From the NCBI GenBank assembly GCA_002427165.1, contig DIQB01000061.1, forward strand, positions 2,869 through 16,784: a stretch of 13,916 nt of DNA. The letters run 5' to 3'. Under the pieces are notes generated by a model. It made no database searches, was not told the DNA's origin, and saw nothing but the letters and a program-made list of their open reading frames with translations. Below, one piece after another: positions 1-7,724 of the stretch. Source of the stretch: Firmicutes bacterium UBA5473 (GTDB lineage Bacteria; Bacillota; DTU084). Both the position numbers and the translations under genes were made by a program. The first letter of the stretch is position 1; each line of letters begins with the position of its first letter.

Positions 1-602
1 TCCTGGCCGATAACAAGCGGAGTTCCCACCTGTATGTAGGTGCAGATCTCCTCTAGATCTTCCTTTTGCAACTGCAGACAACCCAAAGTTGTTGCCTCCC
101 CTGCTCTCTCACCTGGAGGCAGGCCGTGGATACTATGCCTGTAGGGACTAAAAGACAGATAGCGGCTACCCAAAGAGGAGCCCGTAGTGTGCCATAGTTC
201 CAAAAAACGAAAATTCCCTTGGGGCGTAGGCGTTGCACTCTTGCCGATGGAGACAAGATAAGACTTAACTAACTGCTGGTGGTTGTACAAAAAAAGCCGA
301 TATTTTTGCAAGCTCACCACAAGATAGCTTTCAGCAAAGCTGCCCTCCACAAGAGGCTGGGCAGTTCCTAACTGAAAATCTTGGCCTGTGCTCTGCCACA
401 GAGTACGAAAATCCTCTGGCTCCACTATGCCTGTAGCCAGCAGCCCCCTTTGCTTTTGCCACCCGCGCACAGCCTCAGCTGTATTAGGCCCGAACTCTCC
501 ATTTTTAGGTGTGGCAAAGCCTAGAGCCCCCAGTCTCTCCTGTAGTCCTGCAACCTGAGGCCCCCGGGAGCCTTCCTCAAGTCTCCAATGTGCAATCCAC
601 AT
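1..602 (-). CDS. L,D-transpeptidase (YkuD) with N-terminal peptidoglycan-binding domain, partial at left edge
   Basis: This open frame starts at 602 and runs off the window after 200 codons without a stop. Residues 8-70 form a PG_binding_1 domain (GSRGPQVAGLQERLG, then FGPNTAEAVRGWQKQ). Residues 92-200 are a YkuD catalytic domain with a beta-rich start (VVSLQKYRLFLYN), His159-Gly160 and the catalytic Cys175. Such enzymes make 3-3 peptidoglycan crosslinks or attach proteins to the wall, using the Cys as nucleophile. The ATG is preceded 7 bases upstream by AGGGGGA (610-616). No signal peptide or membrane segment is visible, which is unusual for a wall enzyme but known for spore-associated members. 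The usual S-x-G-C-[IV]-R motif reads TLGCLQL here, so the conserved Arg is Gln. The gene lies 52 bases after comFA on the same strand and is probably cotranscribed. Family assignment is firm; whether it is active is less certain. Confidence 0.9.
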   Translation of the reverse strand, partial: MWIAHWRLEEGSRGPQVAGLQERLGALGFATPKNGEFGPNTAEAVRGWQKQRGLLATGIVEPEDFRTLWQSTGQDFQLGTAQPLVEGSFAESYLVVSLQKYRLFLYNHQQLVKSYLVSIGKSATPTPQGNFRFLELWHTTGSSLGSRYLSFSPYRHSIHGLPPGERAGEATTLGCLQLQKEDLEEICTYIQVGTPLVIGQ

Positions 603-654
603 GCTCTCTTCCCCCTCCCCTTAAATGTATATGAGAGAAGGGGACAATTCTTGC

Positions 655-2331
655 CTAGGCAACAGTTAAAAGTCGGAGTTGCTCTGCCTGGTGGTTCTGC
701 TCTTTGATCTGCCCGATGGCCTCTACCATAGCCTGGCTTTGGGAATTTGCTACAAACCAAACCCTACCTGTAGGGTTATCCCAGGCTCTGCCACTGCGAC
801 CTGCCATCTGCACCAAGACCCCCTCGTCGAATAGCTGGCTATTTGCAAAAAGCACCATCACCTCAGCACCTGGCACTGTGATCCCCCGCTCTGCCACGGA
901 AGTTGCCACCAGCACCCTGATTTCCCCATTGCGAAAAGCCAGCAGCTTCTGATCCCGCTGTGGGTCTTGGGCATGGCAGCTGGCCACCTTGGGGATAGTC
1001 TTGGCAAGTTTAACTGCCACAGCCTTGCACAGCCTAACTGAGGGCACAAAGAGAAAAAGCCGCGGACTGCTCTCAATTATAGAGAGGAGCCGGAGAGGGA
1101 GCCTCCCCGGCTCCTCTCCAAGGGAAGGATCGATCAAAGGCACAGGCACAGGCAGAGGATGGCCATGGGGCCGCACAGGGATCCGTACCAGATCCCAACG
1201 CTCCCCTTTGGCCCTCTCAAGCATAGCTCGATCCGGGGTTGCTGTCATATAGATCCGCTTGCCCCCTGGTCTCAAGGACCGCTCTACGCCCCGCTGGAGC
1301 ATCTGACTGCCCCGATAGGGAAATGCATCCACCTCATCGAGGATCACCAAATCAAAGTTACGATAAAAACGCAATACTTGATGGGTGGTGGCAATCACAA
1401 GGGGGGCCTCCCGTCGCCTTTGCTCTGAGCTCACGCCGCCGTAGAGGGCCTGAATGGGAACACCCCCTATGGCTCCCTTGAACCTCTCTGCCAGCTCCCG
1501 AACCACAGAGCGCCTGGGGATGGCAAAAAGTACCCGGCCTCCTTTTGCGAGGACTATCCTTGCTGCCTCGTAACTGACCTCAGTTTTCCCAGCTCCGCAC
1601 ACAGCCCAAAGGAGGCAAGTATGGGAGGTTTGGTTTTGCACAAACTCCACGAGTTTTCTGCTTGCGGCACTTTGGGCCGCTGTAAGGGAAAAAGCAAGCT
1701 TTACAGCCACATCTCGCCTTATATCCTGCCCTGTCCGCGCCATAGCCACAAGAGCGGTGCAGGTCGAGGCCTTTCCCAGTGCATCGCACTCTACGCACTG
1801 AAAGCAGGTAGTATCCTTGCAGCACCACCTGTCCGGCTCCACCCGCGTGCTGCCGCAGCGTCGACAGACCAGCCTGCCCCAGGAATCTTGACCCACTGCA
1901 GCTGTCAGTTGGCACTTGCCGTCTAAAACTAGCCTCTGCACTGCCGAGGCTAGATCTTCTCCCCGCCACAATCGCGCTAGCTCCTGCCACAGATATAGTT
2001 TGCCTCGCATGAGGCTCTCCAGTTCCTGCTGCCCCACAGAAGGCAAGCTTGGCAGGTCCAAAGGTGGGGTAAGGCTACGGTGGCTCCGCCACTTGAGGCG
2101 AAGCCGCTGGAGAAAAGTTGCATTTTGTTCCACAAAGGGCTTATGCGTGAAGGTAGAGAGCAAGCGCTGAGCTGAAAACAGTGGCAGGGGCCCAGACAGG
2201 GCTCGTGGAGGGGAATAAAGATAGCCCTGGCTTTGCCAATAGTGGTAATCCAAGGCTGGATCTGGGCTTAGCCCCAGACGTATTCTTTTTTTCTCAGCTA
2301 GATAATAGACGATGTATTTTGGTAATCTCAT
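655..2331 (-). CDS. comFA: ComFA-like late competence DNA helicase/translocase
   Basis: This is a 558-residue superfamily 2 helicase-type ATPase of the ComFA family, which helps import single-stranded DNA through the competence channel in naturally transformable Firmicutes. A cysteine-rich zinc-binding region spans residues 156-182 (C156, C159, C170, C171, C176, C179, C182), as in ComFA. The ATPase core follows: Walker A CGAGKTE (245-251), motif II DEVD at 332-335 in the ComFA-typical context ILDEVDAFPY, TATP (363-366), ATSVAERGI (476-484) and motif VI QMAGRSGR (508-515). It is longer than the roughly 460-residue Bacillus protein because of an N-terminal extension of about 95 residues. The ATG at 2331 has a GAGGTG ribosome site that includes the stop codon of recD2, leaving only 8 bases between the genes. 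The usual partner comFC is not next to it. The alternative reading is a PriA-like helicase, but the zinc region followed by DEVDAFP favours ComFA. Confidence 0.9.
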   Translation of the reverse strand: MRLPKYIVYYLAEKKRIRLGLSPDPALDYHYWQSQGYLYSPPRALSGPLPLFSAQRLLSTFTHKPFVEQNATFLQRLRLKWRSHRSLTPPLDLPSLPSVGQQELESLMRGKLYLWQELARLWRGEDLASAVQRLVLDGKCQLTAAVGQDSWGRLVCRRCGSTRVEPDRWCCKDTTCFQCVECDALGKASTCTALVAMARTGQDIRRDVAVKLAFSLTAAQSAASRKLVEFVQNQTSHTCLLWAVCGAGKTEVSYEAARIVLAKGGRVLFAIPRRSVVRELAERFKGAIGGVPIQALYGGVSSEQRRREAPLVIATTHQVLRFYRNFDLVILDEVDAFPYRGSQMLQRGVERSLRPGGKRIYMTATPDRAMLERAKGERWDLVRIPVRPHGHPLPVPVPLIDPSLGEEPGRLPLRLLSIIESSPRLFLFVPSVRLCKAVAVKLAKTIPKVASCHAQDPQRDQKLLAFRNGEIRVLVATSVAERGITVPGAEVMVLFANSQLFDEGVLVQMAGRSGRAWDNPTGRVWFVANSQSQAMVEAIGQIKEQNHQAEQLRLLTVA

Positions 2332-2339
2332 AGTGCACC

Positions 2340-4589
2340 TCAGGGCGCGAGCTCAAGCTCAGCTTTAGCTTCTGCCTGTAGGCGCTCAGCAAGCAAACTA
2401 TAGCGCTTCACAGGCTTGATGTTCCGCACGGCAATTGCAATTGCTTTTTTTGTTCCCACAAGCACCACCAGCTGTTTCGCCCGGGTGATGGCTGTGTAGA
2501 GGAGGTTCCGCTGAAGCATGATATAGTGTTGGGTGGAAACTGGCATCACCACAGCAGGAAACTCACTGCCCTGGCTTTTGTGAACAGAGGTAGCGTAGGC
2601 CAGCACAAGCTCATCTAAGTCAGCGGACTCATAAGTCACTAGCCTGGCTCCTTCGTCCTCCTGGAACTCAACTGTCAGCTGGCGCTCCTCCTCGTCCAGT
2701 TGCCTAATATGGCCAATATCCCCGTTCCAGACAAATTTTTGGTAATTATTGCGAATCTGCATCACCTTATCCCCTAGGCGAAAGGTGGTGTGGCCCATGG
2801 TCAGCTGGGGCTTATTGGGAGAGTTGGGATTTAGTGCCTCCTGGAGCAAGAAGTTCAGGGAACTAACGCCAATAGGGCTTTTCCGCATAGGAGTCAGCAC
2901 CTGGATCTCCTCGGTGCTAGTGGTGCCTAAATAGCGAGGCAGCCTCTGGCTCACCAAAGCTACAATTGTGGAGGCGATTTTTTCCGGCTCCTCCTGCTGG
3001 ATAAAGAAAAAGTCCCGCCTAGATCCCTCAGGCTCCAGCGTGGGGAGCAGCCCCTGATTGATCCTATGAGCATTGGTCACAATCATACTCTCTTGAGCCT
3101 GGCGGAAGATCTCGGTGAGCTCCACCACCGGAACTGTGCCTGACGCAATAAGATCCCGGAGCACATTGCCTGCACCCACAGAGGGCAGCTGATCTATATC
3201 CCCCACCAAGATTAAGCGTGAGGAGGGAGGCACGGCTTTTAATAGGCTATACATCAAAAGCAGATCCACCATGGATGCCTCATCTATGATCAACACATCT
3301 GTAGATAAGGGGCGCTCCTTATTTCTGGCAAAGGCAAAGCCCTCGCCTTCCTTGTAGGAGAACTCCAAAAGGCGATGGATGGTCTTAGCAGTTCTGCCTG
3401 TGGCCTCCCTGAGGCGCTTTGCAGCCCTGCCTGTGGGCGCAGCTAAAGAAACCTTCAGCCCCAGAGAGGATAAAAGTTCAATAATTGCTTTCACAACTGT
3501 GGTCTTACCTGTGCCAGGGCCCCCTGTGATCACCAAGACCCCAGAGGAGATGGCTCTTTCCACGGCCTCCTTTTGGCCTGGGGCCAGCTGGATGCCAACA
3601 GTCTCTTGGGCCTGTGCAACCTTGTCAGCTAAATCTGGCTCCTTGTAGCCAAGAGGGCACTTGCCCAAAGCCGCAAGAGACCGAGCTACCCCCCGCTCTG
3701 CGTGGTAATAGGGTGCAAGGTAGACAGCCTGGTCTTGGGGTAGGCGATCCAGAAAAATCTGATTTTCCCCCACAAGCTGATTGAGAACCGCAATCAAATC
3801 TTCCTCTGCCACAGCCAAAGCATCAGCAACCTTAGGCAAAAAGTCGCCTAGGGGCTGATAGACGTGACCTTCTTGAGCCTCTTCGCTGAGGAAGTATTTG
3901 AGGCCTGCAGCAAGTCTACCCTTGTTATTGCCGCTGATCCCCACTTGCTCTGCAATCCGATCTGCCGTGAGAAAGCCGATTCCCCAAACCTCATCTGCCA
4001 GCCTGTAGGGTTCGTCCTTCACAATCCGGATCGCATCTTGGCCATAAGCTTTATAAATTTTAACAGCAAGGGTGGGAGATAGCCCCCACCCTTGCAATGC
4101 AACCATAATCTGTTCGATCTCCCTGTGGGCAGAGAGGCCCTGTTGGATCCGCTTCGCTGTGGCCTTACCGATTCCAGCCACCTCAAGGAGACGCCTGGGA
4201 TCCTCTTGGATCACATTCAAAGTGTCCTCGCCAAAAGCTTCAACTAGTCTTTTAGCGGTAACAGGCCCCACCCCGTGGATCAACCCTGAGCTGAGATAGC
4301 GGATAATACCCTTTTTCGTAGCAGGAACCACCAGCTGGTAGTTCTCAACTACTAACTGCCAGCCATACTGGCTATTATGTTGCCACTTACCATCAACCTG
4401 AAGGCTCTCGCCACAGTGCAGCTGGGGAAAGCGGCCCACCAAGGTCACAAGCTGCTTTTTCCCCTGAGGGAGAAAGCGGGCCACGGTAAAGCCGTTTTCC
4501 TCATTGCGAAAGACAATCCGCTCCACTGTGCCCTCGAGGGAGTCCTGAGCATTAGTCCTCAGGGTTAGGTGCTCCTGTTGGGCAAACAT
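2340..4589 (-). CDS. recD2: RecD2-type ATP-dependent DNA helicase
   Basis: This is a superfamily 1B 5'-3' helicase of the RecD2/YrrC type, which acts in DNA repair and replication restart without RecBC. Counted from the chosen start (749 residues), an OB-like N-terminal domain (LEGTVERIVFRNEENGFTV) is followed by helix-hairpin-helix repeats around residues 104-210 (GVGPVTAKRL, VAGIGKATAKR, VWGIGFLTADRI). The motor then shows Walker A GGPGTGKTT (356-364), DEAS (436-439), GDIDQLPSVGAG (463-474), FRQ (495-497), TSVHKSQGSEF (667-677) and LLYTAITRAK (696-705). Length fits the family (about 715-800). The open frame extends to an ATG at 4691, but that would lie deep inside the ferredoxin gene. The ATG at 4589 gives the usual short N-terminus, though its ribosome site is weak (GGAG about 14 bases away) and it still overlaps the ferredoxin by 38 bases. 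The start is therefore the uncertain part. comFA follows 8 bases downstream. Confidence 0.95.
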   Translation of the reverse strand: MFAQQEHLTLRTNAQDSLEGTVERIVFRNEENGFTVARFLPQGKKQLVTLVGRFPQLHCGESLQVDGKWQHNSQYGWQLVVENYQLVVPATKKGIIRYLSSGLIHGVGPVTAKRLVEAFGEDTLNVIQEDPRRLLEVAGIGKATAKRIQQGLSAHREIEQIMVALQGWGLSPTLAVKIYKAYGQDAIRIVKDEPYRLADEVWGIGFLTADRIAEQVGISGNNKGRLAAGLKYFLSEEAQEGHVYQPLGDFLPKVADALAVAEEDLIAVLNQLVGENQIFLDRLPQDQAVYLAPYYHAERGVARSLAALGKCPLGYKEPDLADKVAQAQETVGIQLAPGQKEAVERAISSGVLVITGGPGTGKTTVVKAIIELLSSLGLKVSLAAPTGRAAKRLREATGRTAKTIHRLLEFSYKEGEGFAFARNKERPLSTDVLIIDEASMVDLLLMYSLLKAVPPSSRLILVGDIDQLPSVGAGNVLRDLIASGTVPVVELTEIFRQAQESMIVTNAHRINQGLLPTLEPEGSRRDFFFIQQEEPEKIASTIVALVSQRLPRYLGTTSTEEIQVLTPMRKSPIGVSSLNFLLQEALNPNSPNKPQLTMGHTTFRLGDKVMQIRNNYQKFVWNGDIGHIRQLDEEERQLTVEFQEDEGARLVTYESADLDELVLAYATSVHKSQGSEFPAVVMPVSTQHYIMLQRNLLYTAITRAKQLVVLVGTKKAIAIAVRNIKPVKRYSLLAERLQAEAKAELELAP

Positions 4590-4725
4590 CTGCACAGGCT
4601 CCGCATTCGATGCACTTTTCAGGATCGATGACGTATTTGTCCTCTCCCTCGCTAATTGCCTCGGTGGGGCACTCAGGCTGACAAGCACCACAGCTGATGC
4701 ATTCCTCGTTGATATAGTAGGCCAT
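4552..4725 (-). CDS. 2[4Fe-4S] clostridial-type ferredoxin
   Basis: This 57-residue gene encodes a small electron carrier with two tetranuclear iron-sulfur clusters. Both CxxCxxCxxxCP motifs are intact: C9, C12, C15, C19 (CISCGACQPECP) and C38, C41, C44, C48 (CIECGACADVCP). The size and the AYYINEEC start are typical of low-potential ferredoxins of anaerobes, which serve pyruvate:ferredoxin oxidoreductase, hydrogenases and similar enzymes. The ATG at 4725 has a strong AAGGAG ribosome site (4735-4740), 9 bases away. The TAA stop is at 4552. A 71-base gap separates it from DUF192 upstream. Its 3' end overlaps the recD2 start region in another frame. Nothing nearby uses ferredoxin, so its redox partners cannot be told from this window. 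Confidence 0.95.
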   Translation of the reverse strand: MAYYINEECISCGACQPECPTEAISEGEDKYVIDPEKCIECGACADVCPTGAPNPED

Positions 4726-4796
4726 AACTAGATACTCCTTTCAATACAATATCGATTATCTATTCGCCATGGTTTTCCATTTTCCTGCTCCAAAAT

Positions 4797-5135
4797 TTAA
4801 AAATCAAGTTTTAGGCGATCTCCAATCTCAGTACCGCTTGCCCCTATGGTGCCCCATGGCAACTCCAAAACACAATGGCATCTTTGAGGAGTGCCAAATT
4901 GATTAGGCTTTAGCCTCTCTATAGCTACCACAAGATGCTCCTTATCTAAAAAAAGAACATCGATGGGGAACCTCATCCCCAGAGTATGGACCCAGTTGCA
5001 AGGCTCAATGAGTAGGCCCTCTCCAGGAAGAAACTCCCTTCTACCAAGCAGACCCCGAAGGCGCGTGAAGAAGGAAGTTGCAAGTTTCAGATCCTTGACC
5101 AAGGTAATGCTACGGCTGACATTCTTCACCTGCAT
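4797..5135 (-). CDS. DUF192 family protein
   Basis: This 112-residue protein belongs to DUF192 (COG1430), a small all-beta family of unknown biochemical role. The family signatures are visible: FFTRLRGLLGRREFLPGEGLLIEPCNW, then VHTLGMRFPIDVLFLD, the PNQFGTPQRCHCVLELPWGT stretch and a closing GDRLKLDF; each is described here by its short core. The frame also has a TTG at 5156. The ATG at 5135 is preferred because AGGGGG (5143-5148) sits 7 bases upstream and the family normally begins with a short strand before its FxxRxxGLLGR motif. There is no signal peptide, although many relatives are exported. It follows the PilZ gene by 23 bases and is likely the last gene of the coaX-prfA group before a 71-base gap. 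Confidence 0.85.
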   Translation of the reverse strand: MQVKNVSRSITLVKDLKLATSFFTRLRGLLGRREFLPGEGLLIEPCNWVHTLGMRFPIDVLFLDKEHLVVAIERLKPNQFGTPQRCHCVLELPWGTIGASGTEIGDRLKLDF

Positions 5136-5142
5136 TAGTTTT

Positions 5143-5148
5143 CCCCCT
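5143..5148 (-). promoter_or_regulatory. Ribosome-binding site fixing the DUF192 start
   Basis: On the minus strand this reads AGGGGG, 7 bases before the ATG at 5135. The upstream in-frame TTG at 5156 has only GAGGT at poor spacing, so this site supports the shorter protein. Confidence 0.6.
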
Positions 5149-5158
5149 AGCCTCAATT

Positions 5159-5791
5159 TTAAACCAAACCTCTTTGGCGACTCTTCCGCTGCTGAGCAAA
5201 AAGAAATGATACAATCCGATCCTGATCTTGTTCTACTAGCTCCACAAATTCAGCATAAAGGCAAGTGCTGTTATTTTCTTGAATTTCAAGGCGCACAATT
5301 CTTCCCTGGGCAGAGAGAACTCCATCGGGGAGAGAAAGGAGGAACTCTGTAACCTGACCATCTTCCCAATCCAGTTTGCCTGGGAAAAGGGCACAGAGAC
5401 CATTGCCGCTAAGATCCACAGTTCGACCAGTGTATGTATCCTCGCCTTGTTTGCAGCTAACAAGAAGGCGTGCCTGAAAGCGAAAGAATCTGCGGCGGTT
5501 ACACCTCTGGATCTGAGAGGGTTTCAGCACCACCAAAAGAGGCAGGGGCTGGGCAATATTCTCCAAAACCACAGTCTGGAAGCGATAAAAACAGCCCCCA
5601 GCTGCAAACTCCACCCAGATCTCCCGGCCTGGAGGGAGACCCTTAACTGCACCTTTATAGATAGGTGCAGCCAAAGAAATAGTCTCCTGACCTAAATCCT
5701 CAATCCGGCTAGTATAAAGCTCATCTTTATCCTCTGCAGATACCACCCTGATGCTAACTAGCTGATTAGGCTCAAAAGTGAATTCCTTCAT
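5159..5791 (-). CDS. PilZ-domain c-di-GMP receptor, YcgR/YpfA-like flagellar brake
   Basis: This 210-residue protein has a YcgR-like N-terminal domain (about residues 8-90, PilZN type) and a C-terminal PilZ domain (about 95-200). The c-di-GMP-binding signatures are intact: the arginine-rich RRRFFR (99-104) and DLSGNG (126-131), which fits D/NxSxxG. Family members bind c-di-GMP and slow flagellar rotation or adjust envelope processes, acting in the cytoplasm. The ATG at 5791 overlaps the tsaC stop (ATGA, 4 bases) and is preceded by GAGGAAGG, so translation is probably coupled to tsaC. Its place at the end of a translation-factor cluster, with no flagellar gene in view, is unusual. Domain assignment is confident; the downstream target is not visible. 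Confidence 0.9.
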   Translation of the reverse strand: MKEFTFEPNQLVSIRVVSAEDKDELYTSRIEDLGQETISLAAPIYKGAVKGLPPGREIWVEFAAGGCFYRFQTVVLENIAQPLPLLVVLKPSQIQRCNRRRFFRFQARLLVSCKQGEDTYTGRTVDLSGNGLCALFPGKLDWEDGQVTEFLLSLPDGVLSAQGRIVRLEIQENNSTCLYAEFVELVEQDQDRIVSFLFAQQRKSRQRGLV

Positions 5792-6864
5792 TTGCTACCT
5801 TCCTCTGCGACTAAAATCCTGCTTGCAGCCCTTCTAGCCCTATTCATCACAGCCAGTCCTAGGCCTCGAGGCTCTATTCCCTCCATGATCACCACTTCCA
5901 TCCCCCGATGGTCGAAAGTACGAAAATGAGCAAACAAATTAGCTCCGATAGTTTCAGGTGCCCGTCTTTCCCCTGCCAAAAGGATCAAATCCGCAGGAGC
6001 AAAATCAGTCTGGGCTAAAGCCTCGCGAGTTGCAAGCACGCCAACTCGCATTCCCGCTGCCTTCTCTTCCTGCACTAGCGTCTCCATTGTAGCTAAAACA
6101 CTTGTAGCTGGCCCCTCCACAAGGAAAACCTTGCTCTGAGGGGAATAATGGCGATATTTCAGTCCAGGGGAGCGCACTCGCTCTCCTGGTTTAATACTAC
6201 TTATATAATCCACAGGGCCCAGCAAGGCTTCTAACTCCTCTATAGTTACGCCACCAGGCCTGAGCACAGTGGGCTGGGGAGCTACCAAATCCAAAACTGT
6301 GGATTCCAAACCAATTCCTGTGGGACCCCCATCTAAGATCAACTCCACCTTCCCCCCCAGATCCTCTAGCACATGGCTGGCGAGAGTGGGGCTGGGTCTG
6401 CCTGAGCGGTTAGCACTAGGCGCAGCTATAGGAACGCCACTGTGACGAATGAGTCCCAAAGCTACTGGGTGATCTGGCATCCGCACGCCCACGGTCCCAA
6501 GCCCTGCAGTGATGCTAGGGGGAATCCGGGGCGACACAGGCCCGATAATGGTCAGGGGACCTGGCCATAGATGTTGGGCCAGAAGCGCAAACTTCTCCTG
6601 CCAGGCAGGTGCCAGTTCTCCCCAGACGGAGAGGGCCATCTCTACAGAGTCCACATGCACGATCAGAGGGTTATCTTGGGGCCTACCTTTGGCTTTAAAA
6701 ATATCCCCGATAGCATGCTCCGAAAGGGCACTGGCTCCCAGGCCATAGACCGTCTCTGTGGGGAAGGCCACAAGCTTCCCCTCTCGAATAGCAGCCCCTG
6801 CCAGGCTCAAGGCCTCCTCGCGAGCCTGTCCTGAGGGGGGAACCTGAATCAGTTGTGTTTTCAC
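5788..6864 (-). CDS. tsaC: L-threonylcarbamoyladenylate synthase (Sua5/YwlC type)
   Basis: This 358-residue enzyme makes threonylcarbamoyl-AMP from threonine, bicarbonate and ATP, the first step of t6A37 synthesis in ANN-decoding tRNAs. Residues 14-205 are a YrdC domain with FPTETVYGLG (34-43), the binding residues in KAKGRP (57-62) and APSANRSG (148-155). The linker SPGLKYRHYSP (232-242) and a C-terminal Rossmann-like domain (about 245-350) mark it as the two-domain Sua5/YwlC type, not the short TsaC. The start is GTG at 6864, overlapping the prmC stop as GTGA, with GGAGG 8 bases upstream. The 3' end overlaps the PilZ gene by 4 bases. The prfA-prmC-tsaC order is common in Firmicutes. Confidence 0.95.
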   Translation of the reverse strand: MKTQLIQVPPSGQAREEALSLAGAAIREGKLVAFPTETVYGLGASALSEHAIGDIFKAKGRPQDNPLIVHVDSVEMALSVWGELAPAWQEKFALLAQHLWPGPLTIIGPVSPRIPPSITAGLGTVGVRMPDHPVALGLIRHSGVPIAAPSANRSGRPSPTLASHVLEDLGGKVELILDGGPTGIGLESTVLDLVAPQPTVLRPGGVTIEELEALLGPVDYISSIKPGERVRSPGLKYRHYSPQSKVFLVEGPATSVLATMETLVQEEKAAGMRVGVLATREALAQTDFAPADLILLAGERRAPETIGANLFAHFRTFDHRGMEVVIMEGIEPRGLGLAVMNRARRAASRILVAEEGSK

Positions 6865-7724
6865 CTATTTGGCCTCCATGCAATAAAAAAACGTTCAAAG
6901 CCACTATAGTCATTATGGCAGCTGGGCTCAACAAAGCCTGCTTTCGTGGCAATAGCAGTTACTGCTTCTCCCTGTCCCTCTCCTAGCTCAAGTGCCAGAA
7001 GCCCGCCTGGCGCCAAATAAGTGTATGCCTCCCGCACCAAAGGCTCCAGCACAGAGAGACCATCTGGCCCGCCATCTAGGGCCAACTGGGGCTCATGGCG
7101 GAGCTCTGGAGCTAAAGTGGGAAGCTGGCTATGGGGAATATAGGGAGGGTTGGCCACTACGACCTCAAAGAATCCCTCTTTGCCCAGAACGGGAGCGAAC
7201 AGATCCCCCTCCAGTAGCTGAATCCGCTCCGCTACCTGATGCCGTTGGCAATTCTCCTGGGCTATCAGCAAAGCCTCCCTTGAGAGATCTGTAGCCCAGA
7301 TCTTCAGCTCTGGCAGAGCTTTGGCTAGGGAGATTGAGATGGCACCGCTGCCGATGCCTACCTCAAGAAGACGAGCGCTGCTCGGGGCCTTCTTTGCCAC
7401 AAGCTCCACCAGAAGCTCTGTTTCAGGCCTGGGAATCAAAACCTGGGGGCTAACCGCCAGATCCAGGCCATAAAATTCCTTCTTTCCCAACAGATAGGCC
7501 ACAGGCACCCTTTGTTTGCCCCGCTTCCCCAAAAGCTGCCTCAGCCGGGCCAGCTCCTCTTCTTGGAGGGGCCGCTCTAGCTGAAGATAGAGCTGAATTC
7601 GCGTGAGATTCAGAGCCTCGGCCAAAAGTAGCTCACTATCGAGCCTGGCTGTATCCACACCGTGGCCTTTTAGATACTCTGTAGAGCGGGAGATGATCTC
7701 TCGGACTGTAAGCAGCTTAGTCAA
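6861..7724 (-). CDS. prmC: Peptide chain release factor N5-glutamine methyltransferase
   Basis: This 287-residue SAM-dependent methyltransferase modifies the Gln of the GGQ motif in release factors RF1 and RF2, raising termination efficiency. An N-terminal helical domain (1-75) that docks the release factor precedes the Rossmann domain. Visible motifs are LIPRPETE (96-103), the SAM loop EVGIGSGAISIS (121-132) and catalytic NPPY (192-195). The start is a TTG at 7724, inside the last codons of prfA (8-base overlap), with only a weak ribosome site, so translation probably depends on coupling to prfA. The downstream overlap with tsaC is 4 bases. Its substrate gene is directly upstream. Confidence 0.95.
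   Translation of the reverse strand: MTKLLTVREIISRSTEYLKGHGVDTARLDSELLLAEALNLTRIQLYLQLERPLQEEELARLRQLLGKRGKQRVPVAYLLGKKEFYGLDLAVSPQVLIPRPETELLVELVAKKAPSSARLLEVGIGSGAISISLAKALPELKIWATDLSREALLIAQENCQRHQVAERIQLLEGDLFAPVLGKEGFFEVVVANPPYIPHSQLPTLAPELRHEPQLALDGGPDGLSVLEPLVREAYTYLAPGGLLALELGEGQGEAVTAIATKAGFVEPSCHNDYSGFERFFIAWRPNR

Noticed and set aside
615..644. Possible hairpin between comFA and the transpeptidase gene (TCCCCTT with AAGGGGA)
   Set aside because: The stem is 7 bp with a 16-base loop and one arm is the transpeptidase ribosome region; too weak to call a terminator or control element.
1580..1990. 136-codon minus-strand open frame within comFA
   Set aside because: It is in another frame of comFA over the zinc-finger and Walker region, which reads correctly in the main frame; the cysteine-rich look is a by-product.
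4590..4691. N-terminal extension of RecD2 back to an ATG at 4691
   Set aside because: It lies inside the intact ferredoxin gene, whose two cluster motifs and strong ribosome site are convincing, and the extra residues resemble no part of RecD2.
4726..4796. Promoter for the ferredoxin gene in the 71-base gap
   Set aside because: The gap is AT-rich with GATAAT-like and TATTGT-like elements, but none has a -35 partner at 16-18 bases, so a promoter cannot be supported.
5279..5695. 138-codon plus-strand open frame
   Set aside because: It is antisense to the PilZ gene, whose c-di-GMP motifs are intact; no domain or ribosome site supports it.
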